Part shown: one piece after another, positions 1 to 8,236 of the stretch
How positions within the stretch are numbered: position 1 is the stretch's first letter
Layout: every line of letters starts with the position of its first letter
Assembly (NCBI GenBank): GCA_027596035.1
Contig: JADGJA010000828.1
Location: forward strand, 1-10,111
Direction: 5' to 3'
DNA from: Thoreauomyces humboldtii
Taxonomy: Eukaryota > Chytridiomycota > Chytridiomycetes > Spizellomycetales > Powellomycetaceae
Length of the DNA: 10,111 nucleotides
Notes under the pieces: model-generated
The model's database searches: none
The model's input: only the letters and a program-made list of their open reading frames with translations
What the model was told of the DNA's origin: nothing
Translations under genes and position numbers: made by a program

Positions 1-42
1 CCCGCGCCGGCGGGGGGACCGCAGCGTCGACTGCCGCTTTAG
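1..42 (+). other. Possible 3' tail of an upstream reading frame ending in TAG
   Basis: Frame 1 is open from the window edge for 13 codons (Pro/Ala/Gly/Arg-rich) and stops at TAG 40-42. These 42 bases are far richer in GC than the sequence that follows, as expected if a GC-rich coding exon ended here and an intergenic region began. Thirteen codons are far too few to prove coding, and no family can be recognised. It could equally be a GC-rich patch. Confidence 0.15.
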
Positions 43-1110
43 GATGGGTGGGATGCGCTGTCAACGGAGGAATGGAGCACCTTTCGGAACGCTGTCGAAA
101 TCGACGTGGCCGGTCGCTCCCGATTTTCGCATGCTCGCACACGTCGCAACTTTCCTTCCTAAAATGGATACATTGAAAAGCGTGCCACATACAAGCATCA
201 CTCGAAATCATCATCTTCCACGCCACACAAGTACTTTCCAGGATGTTCTGGCGAATTCTCCAAGGCCTCCTTGGGACAGACGGCCGGGTATTCTGGTCCT
301 CAACACACCATGAGATTCTGGAGCGTCAGCATCTCCTCAGTTTTGGGTTCAGCACAGTTTTGTTTTTCCGTGCCCAGACTTGTTCTTCGGCCACCTTCGA
401 TAACCTTGGACACCTTGGGCTCACCCTGAAGCCTCGGGTACTACACCGGCTGTCCAGAAACCGTTGAGGGTAAAACGTGCTCTGGTTACCCTTTCCTACA
501 CTCTTACCACTCTTTTCCATACGGAGCTCAGATCCTCCTCTTCAGATCCTCCAACTCCTCTCGCGAAGACTTGCATGGGAAGGCAGTAGGAAGGTGGGGA
601 ATCGCTGTCGAGTTGATGCTGCCGCTTCAGAAACGCCAACTGGCTCCCGCTCTGTCTCGCTCTGTCCCTGTTTCGACTCTCGAGTCTCGATGAAATCCGC
701 CACTTCATTTCCCCAATGCATCTTGCGCAGCTGTCGGTTCGGTGTTAAGCATCTAGCACGCGACGCGGCACACGAGCTGTTCCCGTTCCGATTTGGCGGG
801 CCGCAAAAAGCACTACATTTGAACGCATTGGCGTGTGGTGTTGTTTCCTAGCGGTTCGACATCGCATAGACGGCGAACAGGGCAGCCAAAAAGGTTGATT
901 TCTTCGTCATCAGCCTGCTCGAACTATCTCTGCATCCCTTGAAAAGGTATTTCTGACAAGTATTCGGTCGTGTTTCGATCATACGGCCATGTTCTGGCCA
1001 TTTCCGGAGGTGATTGATCTCTTCTTTTCGTTAATACCAGTCTGGTACTGAGGTCACTCCTTGGACTTTCGTTTTGATGACTTGTGCGGGCCTCAATAAG
1101 TGCTGTCGAG
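43..1110. other. Long stretch without a supportable gene
   Basis: About 1.07 kb with no credible gene on either strand. The only ATG-started frame of note is 44-313 (+, 89 codons), which has no recognisable domain, no low-complexity or membrane pattern and no splice partner. The frame at 477-851 begins at GTG and also looks random. The stretch is less GC-rich than the genes downstream. It contains pyrimidine-rich patches (around 480-560), a 10-base direct repeat (CAGATCCTCC at 529-538 and 543-552) and two short inverted repeats near 985-1047. No tRNA or other structured RNA could be made out. It probably combines the 3' flank of an upstream gene with the distal promoter of gene 1. Confidence 0.6.
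985..1047. repeat. Two short inverted repeats upstream of gene 1
   Basis: GGCCA TGTTC TGGCC (985-999) has perfect 5-base arms around a 5-base centre. TACCAG T CTGGTA (1035-1047) is a perfect 6-base palindrome around one base. The second cannot form a hairpin with a one-base loop, so if it means anything it would be a dimeric protein-binding site. Both lie 250-310 bases before the gene 1 ATG. Short palindromes like these also arise by chance. Confidence 0.3.
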
Positions 1111-1119
1111 ATGAGTCAT
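1111..1119. promoter_or_regulatory. Perfect Gcn4/Cpc1 (AP-1-type bZIP) site ATGAGTCAT
   Basis: The 9-base palindrome ATGAGTCAT matches the optimal binding site of the Gcn4/Cpc1 bZIP factors that drive fungal general amino-acid control; other AP-1-type bZIP proteins bind similar sites. It sits 84 bases upstream of the TATATA element of gene 1 and 187 bases before its ATG, a plausible upstream activating position. The match is seen directly; the regulation is inferred. Confidence 0.5.
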
Positions 1120-1202
1120 TACAACGAGTTTGTGAATGACGATCATTGAGTTTCCGACGTCATTCCTCAAAAAACCCAAAGGCCTGAGCGTTCTTCTCCC
1201 CT

Positions 1203-1208
1203 TATATA
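1203..1208 (+). promoter_or_regulatory. TATA box of gene 1
   Basis: TATATA within CTTATATACC lies 90 bases before the ATG at 1298. This placement argues that the in-frame ATG at 1136, which lies upstream of the TATA element, is not the start, and it supports 1298, whose -3 base is A (ATC ATG G). Confidence 0.55.
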
Positions 1209-1297
1209 CCGTCGCAACTGACGATAAAGGTCGCTCGTTCGCTCCATGCTTGTATCCCGTTCCTCCGCAAACAAGACATCCTATCTCGGCATCAATC

Positions 1298-2358
1298 ATG
1301 GAACAGATCACTCAGCAGCTGCAAGCAATCGACTGGACGGCCATAAAATACCCCTTTGAGGGCATGCTTTACACTGCACTGAACTTCAAAGACCTTGCTG
1401 AGCCCGTCGCCAAAGCTCTGGCCATTGCCCTGGGAACTTCGCTCGCAACCGTCATGTATGGCTTTGATGAAGTTAGCAAAATCTAGAAACCTCAGAGTGA
1501 ACTCATTACCGAAACTCTACAGCCCTCTCTTGCTTTTGACCCTCGGTGTGCAATCTAAAGGCGTCGCAGCGGTTCTGCGCGGACTGGATCCCAGCCTCCC
1601 AAAGATATCTGTGTTTGGCATGTAAGGACGGTCTGAAATGCACTGGAGCGGATCGGTCAAGAAGCTAACCAAGCTCTCTATCCTCAGCCGACTCACCAAG
1701 TGGATCGCGACCATGATGTGCGCATTCGAAGCGTGGCTCGTGGTCGTCGCGATGCTGGGGAACAAGCTCGAGAGGACTCGACACGATCTCTTCCTCGACG
1801 TGCTTAACAGCCGCGCTCCTCACGTCGGCCGATACGTCTCGGACCCCACCGTTGTCCTGCCGCCTGCCACCCCAGCCACCAAGCACGCGCAAATCAAGGA
1901 TCTGCACGAGCTCGCGTCGATCGCGTCGACGCGTCCGTCCAAGTTCGGAGTGTTCAGCCACCCGGGGCGCACGGCGCTCGGTTTCGGATTGCAGTTCATC
2001 CCCGTGATCGGACCCATGGCCTACGCCTACCTCGAAGGTGAAAAGACTGGCGTGGAAGCTCATCACCAGGTATGAAGGAAACTCTAGTCAGTGACTCGGA
2101 GGGTCATGAGTCCCGGCCCCTTAGCTGAATCGTGTTTCTTCTTTGCAGTTATTCCAGCTTAAGGGAATGAAGCCCGAGGATTCCGCTCAATGGGTCCTCG
2201 CGAGGAGAGACCAGTACACTCAGTTTGGCTTCGTCGCAGCCGCTCTGGAGGCTGTTCCGGTTCTCTCCTCGGTGACCAAGTTCACCAACAGCGTCGGCGC
2301 AGCACTCTGGGCCGCCGACCTGGAGCAGCGTCAAGCAGCCGTTCGTGGAGACCACTAG
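1298..2358 (+). CDS. RRT8/LDS-like (EI24-like) multi-pass membrane protein, four exons
   Basis: Proposed CDS join(1298..1455,1496..1621,1688..2069,2149..2358), 876 bases, 291 residues. Intron 2 (1622-1687) has GTAAGG, a GCTAACC branch site and CCTCAG. Intron 3 (2070-2148) has GTATGA and TTTGCAG. Intron 1 is uncertain: donor GTATGG at 1456 with acceptor at 1495 (40 bases), or at 1522 (67 bases, also in frame, nine residues fewer). The C-terminal half carries the recognisable part: a hydrophobic segment with FIPVIGP (about 190-212), an LKGM motif, an FG..AAALEAVPVLSS hydrophobic segment (about 248-264), then FTNSVGAALWAADLE (267-281). This order resembles fungal RRT8/LDS lipid-droplet and spore-wall proteins. 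A further membrane segment lies at about 100-119. The family's molecular activity is not established, so none is assigned. A pattern match from memory underlies the family call; the N-terminal half fits it less well. Confidence 0.65.
2092..2112. promoter_or_regulatory. Pair of Gcn4-like core sites inside intron 3 of gene 1
   Basis: TGACTC (2092-2097) and ATGAGTC (2106-2112) are Gcn4-type cores on opposite strands, 14-15 bases apart, within intron 3 of gene 1. They lie roughly 560 bases upstream of the CPA2 TATA box. They are imperfect (seven-of-nine class) and rather far from CPA2, so a role as an upstream activating element for CPA2 is only a possibility. Confidence 0.25.
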
Positions 2359-2667
2359 TGGAGACGGCCACCTCCCCGCCGTATTTCTCTCCCCTGCTAT
2401 ACCTTGTGTTGTTGGTTTTTGCATAATCATCATTTATCCAATTTTGAGGCCGATTGTCTTGTAGCGTTCGCCGTTCGGACTAATGGCATTGTCCGTGGTT
2501 GGCACAGTTGGCCGTTGGCCGCAGGTCCGAAAGCTGCGTCTGTCGAAAACAGAGAGTGCTGTGCCACAATCTCTCTTTCTCTCTCGAATCTTTTTGATCT
2601 TTCGCGCGTGCGTGTGTGTGTGTCATTTCGAACTTCTCCCCCCCACCAACCTGTCACTCGTTACCGG
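2359..2667 (+). promoter_or_regulatory. Gene 1 terminator region and CPA2 upstream promoter
   Basis: A 309-base spacer between the gene 1 stop and the CPA2 TATA box. Its first part is AT-richer (around 2400-2450, TTTTTGCATAATCATCATTT) and probably holds the gene 1 3' end. Its second half contains simple pyrimidine and GT tracts: a TCTC-rich run near 2571-2590 and an alternating GT run near 2610-2623. No perfect Gcn4 site was found here. Confidence 0.45.
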
Positions 2668-2675
2668 TATATAAG
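2668..2675 (+). promoter_or_regulatory. TATA box of CPA2
   Basis: TATATAAG, a full consensus TATA element, followed at once by a CT-rich run (about 2681-2706), the usual arrangement of a fungal core promoter and start region. The CPA2 ATG lies 257 bases downstream, leaving room for a leader of about 200 bases. Confidence 0.65.
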
Positions 2676-2831
2676 TAGCCCTCCGTCTCTCTCTGTCTCT
2701 CTCTCGTGGCTTTTCCTCGACTTCGGTGCGAGTACAAAACGGATTTTCCCACGCCATCAGCACCCCTCCCGTCTCATCCCATCCCTCCCCCGGTCGCTTG
2801 GACCTTTCGACAAACTCAACCCCACGGTTCC

Positions 2832-2900
2832 ATGTACCATCATCGAGACGAGATCGTTTCATCAAACTACTTTCTCAACGCAAAGGCGACGAGCCACTGA
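2832..2900 (+). promoter_or_regulatory. 22-codon upstream ORF in the CPA2 leader
   Basis: The only ATG between the CPA2 TATA box and the CPA2 start opens a frame of 22 codons that ends at TGA 2898-2900, 31 bases before the CPA2 ATG. Its start context is weak (T at -3, T at +4), which would allow leaky scanning. Its length is close to that of the arginine attenuator peptide (24-25 codons) of the CPA1/arg-2 small-subunit leader, but the attenuator core (a DYLSDHLW-like stretch with an essential Asp) is absent, so this is not a recognisable attenuator peptide. It may simply damp translation, unless a leader intron removes it. Confidence 0.45.
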
Positions 2901-2931
2901 AATCTTGCTGCCTCTCCTCCCTCACACCGAC

Positions 2932-5900
2932 ATGTTCCGTCACATCACCGTCCAGGCCAAGGTCGTCACCAGCAACGGTTTCCGGCTCGTCCAGGGCCGG
3001 CGTTGCTTGACGGCCACGCCCGTGGCAAAGCTGCCATCCGTGCCTGCCCTTCCTCCTACCGACCCGGATCGTTTCAACTCTCATCTTCTCCGTGCTCTTG
3101 CCACGCCCACATCCCCTGTCGATCGTCCCTTCCGCCGTAACGCTTCCACCAAGCAGCCTGCCGATTGGACACCATCGGAGGCATCCTCCCTCAAGCGCCG
3201 TCCTCCCGCGTCCCGCGTCCTCATTGTCGGCTCCGGCGGTCTTTCCATCGGCCAGGCGGGCGAGTTCGATTACTCCGGTTCCCAAGCCATCAAGGCCCTT
3301 AAGGAAGAGGCTGTCTACACCATCCTCGTCAACCCGAACATCGCCACCGTCCAGACGTCGCACGGCCTGGCCGACACTGTCTACTTTCTGCCCGCCAACC
3401 CCGAGTACGTCACCATGGTCATCGAAAGGGAGCGTCCCGACGGCATTCTCCTGGCCTTTGGTGGACAGACGGCACTGAACTGCGGAGTCGAGCTGGAGAG
3501 GAGCGGCGTGCTCGAAAAGTACGGAGTCAAGGTCTTGGGGACTCCTGTCAGGACTCTCGAGCTGACGGAAGATCGTCATCTCTTCGCTCGAGCTCTCGAA
3601 GGTAAGTTGAGCGTTTTAGGACCACCTGCCGAAACCGCAGCGTGCCATGGCCATGGTCTGATGCGTGCTTTTTTGTCATGTGAATCAGAGATCGACATCC
3701 CTGTCGCGCAGTCGACTGCCGTGTCGACCGTCGAAGATGCCATCGCAGCGGCCGAGGTCATCGGATATCCGGTCATCGTACGCGCTGCCTATGCACTCGG
3801 CGGTCTTGGTTCTGGATTCGCTCACTCTTCTCAAGAACTCCGCGAACTCGCCACCTCGTCACTCACCCTGTCCCCTCAGCTTCTCGTGGAAAAGTCCATG
3901 AAGGGCTGGAAGGAGCTCGAGTACGAGGTCGTCCGTGACGCCGAGGACAACTGCATCACCGTTTGCAACATGGAGAACTTTGATCCCCTGGGAACTCACA
4001 CTGGTGACTCGATCGTCATCGCACCCAGTCAGACTCTGTCGGATGACGAGTACCACATGCTCAGGTCGGCTGCCATCAAGATCGTTAGGCATCTGGGCGT
4101 CGTGGGAGAGTGCAACGTTCAGTACGCCCTTAGCCCAGACAGCCTCGAATATGCAGTGATTGAAGTCAACGCTCGACTTTCCCGCAGCAGGTACTTTTTT
4201 TGTCTATTGTTCTTCGTGTCTGTCTTCAGCTTATTGATGATTCCTGCACATCAAACAGTGCTCTCGCATCAAAAGCTACGGGCTATCCTCTTGCTTTCGT
4301 TGCCGCAAAGATCGCTTTAGGAGCGTCGCTGCCGGACCTCCGCAACTCCGTGACTCGGACAACCACTGCCAACTTTGAGCCCTCTCTGGACTACGTGGTC
4401 ACAAAGATCCCTCGCTGGGATCTCGGCAAGTTCCAGCACGTCTCACGTCGTATCGGCAGCTCCATGAAGAGCGTCGGCGAGGTCATGGGCATAGGACGGA
4501 CCTGGGAAGAAAGTCTTCAGAAGGCTATCCGAATGGTCGACCCGTCTTATGAAGGTTTTCAAGCGCTCAACTTCGGGGACCTTGACAAGGCACTCGCAGA
4601 GCCAACGGACCGTCGACTGTTTGCTGTTGGCAGCGCCATGCTCGACCACGGCTACTCTGCCGAGAAGGTCCACGAGATCACCAAGATCGACAAGTGGTTC
4701 CTTTACAAGCTCGAGAAGCTCGTTGCTATGCAAGCTACACTCAAGGTTCTCAAAGGTCCCAAGCCCTCACAGCAGACACTGGTTTATGACGCTGCGGACC
4801 CTGAACGCAAGCCTCCCACGCCTGTTACGGATTACGCGCTGGAAACGTCCTCCATCCCCGCCGACGTTCTCCGCACGGCCAAGCAGGCGGGCTTCTCTGA
4901 CAAGCAGATCGCCCGCCTCACGTCCTCCACGGAGCTTGGCATTCGAGCTCTCCGGAAGTCTCACGGCATCGTTCCCGTTGTGAAGCGCATCGATACGCTC
5001 GCCGCAGAATTCCCAGCAGACACGAACTATCTTTACATGACGTACAACGGCACGACCGACGACGTCTGCTTCAACGACCGTGGCATCATGGTCCTCGGCT
5101 CGGGTGTCTACCGCATTGGCTCGAGTGTCGAATTCGACTGGTGCGGCGTGAGCTGCATCCAGAGTCTTCGCAGCCTGGGTCTGAAAACGGTCATGGTAAA
5201 CTACAACCCAGAGACTGTTTCCACCGATTTTGACGAGTGCGATCGACTGTACTTCGAGGAACTGAGCTACGAGCGCGTCATGGACATTTACGAACGGGAA
5301 CATGCATCGGGATGCGTCGTGAGCGTTGGCGGTCAACTTCCCCAGAACATCGCTCTTCGACTCTGGAACACAGGTGTAAATGTTCTTGGCACCAGCCCAG
5401 TGGACGTCGACCGTGCAGAAGACCGAGAGAAGTTTTCTCGTATCCTGGACGAGGAGGACTTGGATCAGCCTGCCTGGGCGCAGCTGACGGGTCGAGACGA
5501 GGCTTTCGCTTTTGCCGAACGTGTCGGGTACCCGGTTCTCGTCCGACCTTCTTACGTGCTCTCTGGTGCTGCCATGAACGTTGCCAGGACGGAGCAAGAT
5601 CTCGAGGAGTGCCTTGCTCTCGCAGTCAATGTCTCTCCCGAGCATCCGATCGTCATCACCGAGTTCATTCAGGGTGCACAGGAACTGGACGTCGACGCGG
5701 TTGCTCGCGACGGTCAACTCGAGTGCTACGCAGTATCCCAGCATCTTGAAAACGCCGGTACCCACTCTGGAGACGCCACGCTCGTCCTTCCACCTGTTTA
5801 CGAGGGCGAACAAGGTGCCAGCACCATCGACGGAGTCGGTGTTCGAGGTCTCACCCCGGCTATCGTTCAAGACTGCAGAGTTGTCGCCGAACGTCTCGCA

Positions 5901-6779
5901 AAGCGTTTCCGCATCACAGGTCCCTTCAACATGCAGCTCATCCTGTCCCGGTCACCCATCGCAGCTAAGAAGCAGTCGCATACTCTGAAGGTGATCGAGT
6001 GCAACATTCGCGCATCTCGATCATTCCCATTTGTTTCAAAAGCCTTCGGAACCGACTTCATCGACGTGGCTACCCGGGCACTCGTTTCCGCGCCCTACAC
6101 CGAGCCCTCTGTCGACGCCATGACCGCTTCTCGCCCTTACAAAGCCGTCAAAGTCCCCGTCTTCAGCTGGACCAGGCTCGCGGGGGCCGATCCTCTTCTG
6201 GGAGTCGAAATGGCCTCCACGGGCGAGGTGGCCTGCTTCGGACGCAACGTTTATGAAGCCTACTTTGCCGCAACCTGCGCCAATCACAACAACTTTGCCG
6301 GAGCAAAGGCCCCCGCTCTGCCTATGAAGAAGGGCAGCGCCGTCGTGGTCGGACTCGGACCGGACGCGGACCACAGGGAAGCCCATGCCATCGCCAGGGC
6401 TTTCGAACGCGCCGGCTACACCGTCATCCCCGATACGAAAACCACCCAGAAGGTCCTTGCCGTGGACGCGTCTCCTTTCGATCTCGGACCGGACAAGCGA
6501 ACCGCTCGCGAGGCGTATCAGAACGCTAACGTGGCTCTGGTCGTCAGTCTCGGAGGTCGAAAGGGCGGAGACGGGGACGCAGGGTACGCCCTTCGGCGCA
6601 CGGCGGTCGACTTTGGCGTTGGTTTCCTCAACGAAGGAAGGAACGCGTTGATGCTTGCTGAGGCTTTAGAAGGTTACAATCATGGTGGTCAGGAAAAGAC
6701 CGCTGCCATAAAGAGCTGGGATGATTGGGTTGGCCGCAACGATCAGGTGGAGAATGTCGCTGCCGCCGCAGCTGCATGA
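2932..6779 (+). CDS. CPA2: Carbamoyl-phosphate synthase, arginine-specific, large subunit (mitochondrial type)
   Basis: CDS join(2932..3601,3689..4190,4259..6779), 3693 bases, 1230 residues. The enzyme makes carbamoyl phosphate from bicarbonate, two ATP and ammonia supplied by a separate glutaminase subunit (CPA1), for citrulline and arginine synthesis. Residues 1-90 are an Arg/Ser/Ala-rich, acid-poor extension ([10 protein letters not shown]..., RRNAS at 68-72) that looks like a mitochondrial presequence. The first synthetase half starts at [20 protein letters not shown] (99-118) and has the CPSase signatures [15 protein letters not shown] (250-264) and VIEVNARL (380-387). An oligomerisation region follows (about 415-590). 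The second half repeats the pattern with [17 protein letters not shown] (669-685), [15 protein letters not shown] (815-829) and VIECNIRA (969-976). An MGS-like regulatory domain spans about 1082-1191, then an Ala tail. No fused glutaminase, aspartate transcarbamylase or dihydroorotase is present, which separates it from URA2. Intron 1 (3602-3688, GTAAGT...AATCAG) and intron 2 (4191-4258, GTACTT...AAACAG) restore conserved residues exactly. Confidence 0.96.
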
Positions 6780-7009
6780 AGGCAGTCTGTCCCTTTTTTC
6801 TTCCTTGCTTGCATTCATCTCCCTTCAATCGCCCGCATCTGTACTGGTTTCAATTCATACTCTCAATTCATACTTTCAACAATAACCTTTTTCCAATCCG
6901 CTTGCTGGCCATCACGTTCTTTGCCTGAAGGTTTGCTGTTTGCTGCTTCGGATGATGTGCTCTCGTGACTCTTCGACGATCCAAAACTTTCTATTCGAGG
7001 TTTCTGCTT
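6780..7009. terminator. Shared 3' region between convergent CPA2 and BET4
   Basis: The two stop codons face each other across 230 bases, so both 3' UTRs and poly(A) sites must lie here or overlap the opposite gene. The stretch is AT-richer than the flanking exons. No AATAAA was found, but CAATAACC (about 6880) and T-rich runs are acceptable loose fungal 3'-end signals for CPA2. A two-copy 13-base-period repeat lies within it (6850-6874). Confidence 0.5.
6850..6874. repeat. Two-copy tandem repeat TCAATTCATACT
   Basis: The 12-mer TCAATTCATACT occurs at 6850-6861 and again at 6863-6874, separated by one C (period 13). It falls in the presumed CPA2 3' UTR, about 75 bases after the stop codon. 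It is probably a local duplication; a role as an RNA-binding protein site is possible but unsupported. Confidence 0.6.
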
Positions 7010-8236
7010 CTATTTTGCCAGATCCCGGTAATACTCTTTCCGATCCGGATCCAGCTCCTCCAACCTCTTCAGCGCTTCCCTTATCGCATCCACATCCTCC
7101 GACCGGGCTAGGTGCTTCATTATGTGCACCGTCGTCAGAAGCGCCCCTAAAATGAAAATGAGCCACAGGGAGAATTTCAAGAGTGCAAAACGATGGATCA
7201 CTTACATTTGCTGTCGGGCTCCAGATCGACCAGCTCCTGCACTGACGCCAACTCGGTCGTCCATCGATCCGTGTCCTCTGGTGCCAGACTGGGGGAGACA
7301 GCGTTTTTCGAACGCCAAGCGTTAGTCAGGCCACAGTGAACGGCTATGAGAAGGATAAACCAGGAGCGGTTCACCTTAGAAGCCACCGTTGATACAGCCA
7401 CGCGGACTGGTCTGCGGGTTCCGTGTATATGGCGTTGCGAACCAATTCGAACTCTGCAGGGAGCGGAGAAGCGTAAGGATACAGATTAACAGAAGTCCAA
7501 AGGCGTAAGAGACGTGTCTCTTCTTCGCGGAGAAAAGTAAAGCAAATCTCGCCATCGAGCATGCTGCCGGGCTGGGGTTGCCCGTTGACATGAACTCCCG
7601 AAACGTACCCTCGTGCACGGCCTGGTCCCTAGCTTCCCCCTCGTAGACCTTCATCAGGACGTTACTCCGATGATGCCAAGCCGAGTAGTTCGAAAAGTTC
7701 TCTCCGATCTTCTTGGTGGTGAAGTCCAACTCCTCGCTCGGCGTCCCGTTCCTCCTCTCGACGACCTCCCTACGGTACGCCCACCCGTGGAAGTTCCTCG
7801 GATCCGCGGCCAGCAGACGCGACACCAGCTTGACCTCCCTGTCCCACGTGGGCTCGGGCATGGTCTCCAGCACCCATCTCCGGTGGTTCCATATCCAGTA
7901 CGACTTTGGGTGGTGAGGGAGGAGACCGTCGAGGAGCTTCAGGTCGGACAGACATAGATCCTGGAAGGCTTGTCGGTCGTCGCCCAGAGCGGTCCGCTTC
8001 TGGACCAGGATGCGACGACGGTAGTTCCATATCGTGTAGAACTCGGGGTTGATGGAGAGGAGTTGGGTGGTGAGAGTGAATGCAGCGTCGTCGAGCTGGT
8101 TCTCGCGACGGGCTAGGAGGACGGCATCGTAGATGTGCTTGTATGATTCGAGTTTTTTCGCTGACTTTGCTCGATACGCTTGCAGGACCTCGGGAGACGT
8201 GGCTACCTTCTTCTGGTGGTGTTGCTCGGAAGACAT
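7010..8236 (-). CDS. BET4: Rab (type II) geranylgeranyltransferase alpha subunit
   Basis: CDS complement(join(7010..7146,7206..7288,7375..7453,7609..8236)), 927 bases, 308 residues; yeast Bet4 is about 327. With the beta subunit (Bet2) and the Rab escort protein it attaches geranylgeranyl groups to C-terminal cysteines of Rab GTPases in the cytosol, enabling membrane traffic. Five prenyltransferase-alpha repeats are visible: FYTIWNYRRRIL (66-77), YWIWNHRRWVL (113-123), FHGWAYRREVV (149-159), YSAWHHRSNVL (184-194) and QSAWLYQRWLL (225-235), plus the C-terminal DPDRKEYYRDL. The HGWAYRR and NFSNYSAWHHRS wording points to BET4 rather than RAM2 (farnesyltransferase alpha). Introns: 7454-7608 (GTACGT...CTGCAG), 7289-7374 (GTGAAC, branch GACTAAC, CCCCAG) and 7147-7205 (GTAAGT...TTTTAG); each junction restores a conserved codon, for example Trp264. 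The start has A at -3 (ACA ATG). There is no LRR or Ig-like domain, as is usual for fungal forms. Confidence 0.92.

Noticed and set aside
44..313. 89-codon ATG-started plus-strand frame near the left edge
   Set aside because: No recognisable motif, no promoter or splice context, and composition like the surrounding non-coding DNA.
477..851. 124-codon plus-strand open frame
   Set aside because: It starts at GTG rather than ATG, and the translation looks random (Cys/Arg/Ser/Leu-rich) with no domain.
840..880. tRNA-like B-box (GGTTCGACATC) near 853
   Set aside because: The presumed T-stem pairs poorly, and no A-box, anticodon arm or acceptor stem can be placed around it.
1136..1297. In-frame upstream ATG that would lengthen gene 1 by 54 residues
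   Set aside because: This ATG lies upstream of the TATATA element at 1203-1208, so it is unlikely to be in the mRNA; the ATG at 1298 has a good context.
2571..2706. CT and GT simple-sequence tracts before CPA2
   Set aside because: Noted as part of the promoter, but such pyrimidine and GT tracts are common in fungal core promoters and are not a separate element.
2404..2931. Extension of the CPA2 frame 176 codons upstream of the ATG at 2932
   Set aside because: The extension runs through the TATA box and CT repeats and does not start at an ATG; the ATG at 2932 is followed by a plausible presequence and is the start expected for the family.
4767..5870. A 367-codon minus-strand open frame opposite CPA2
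   Set aside because: It lies wholly inside the conserved CPA2 exon 3 and shows no family resemblance; it is an antisense shadow of the coding strand.
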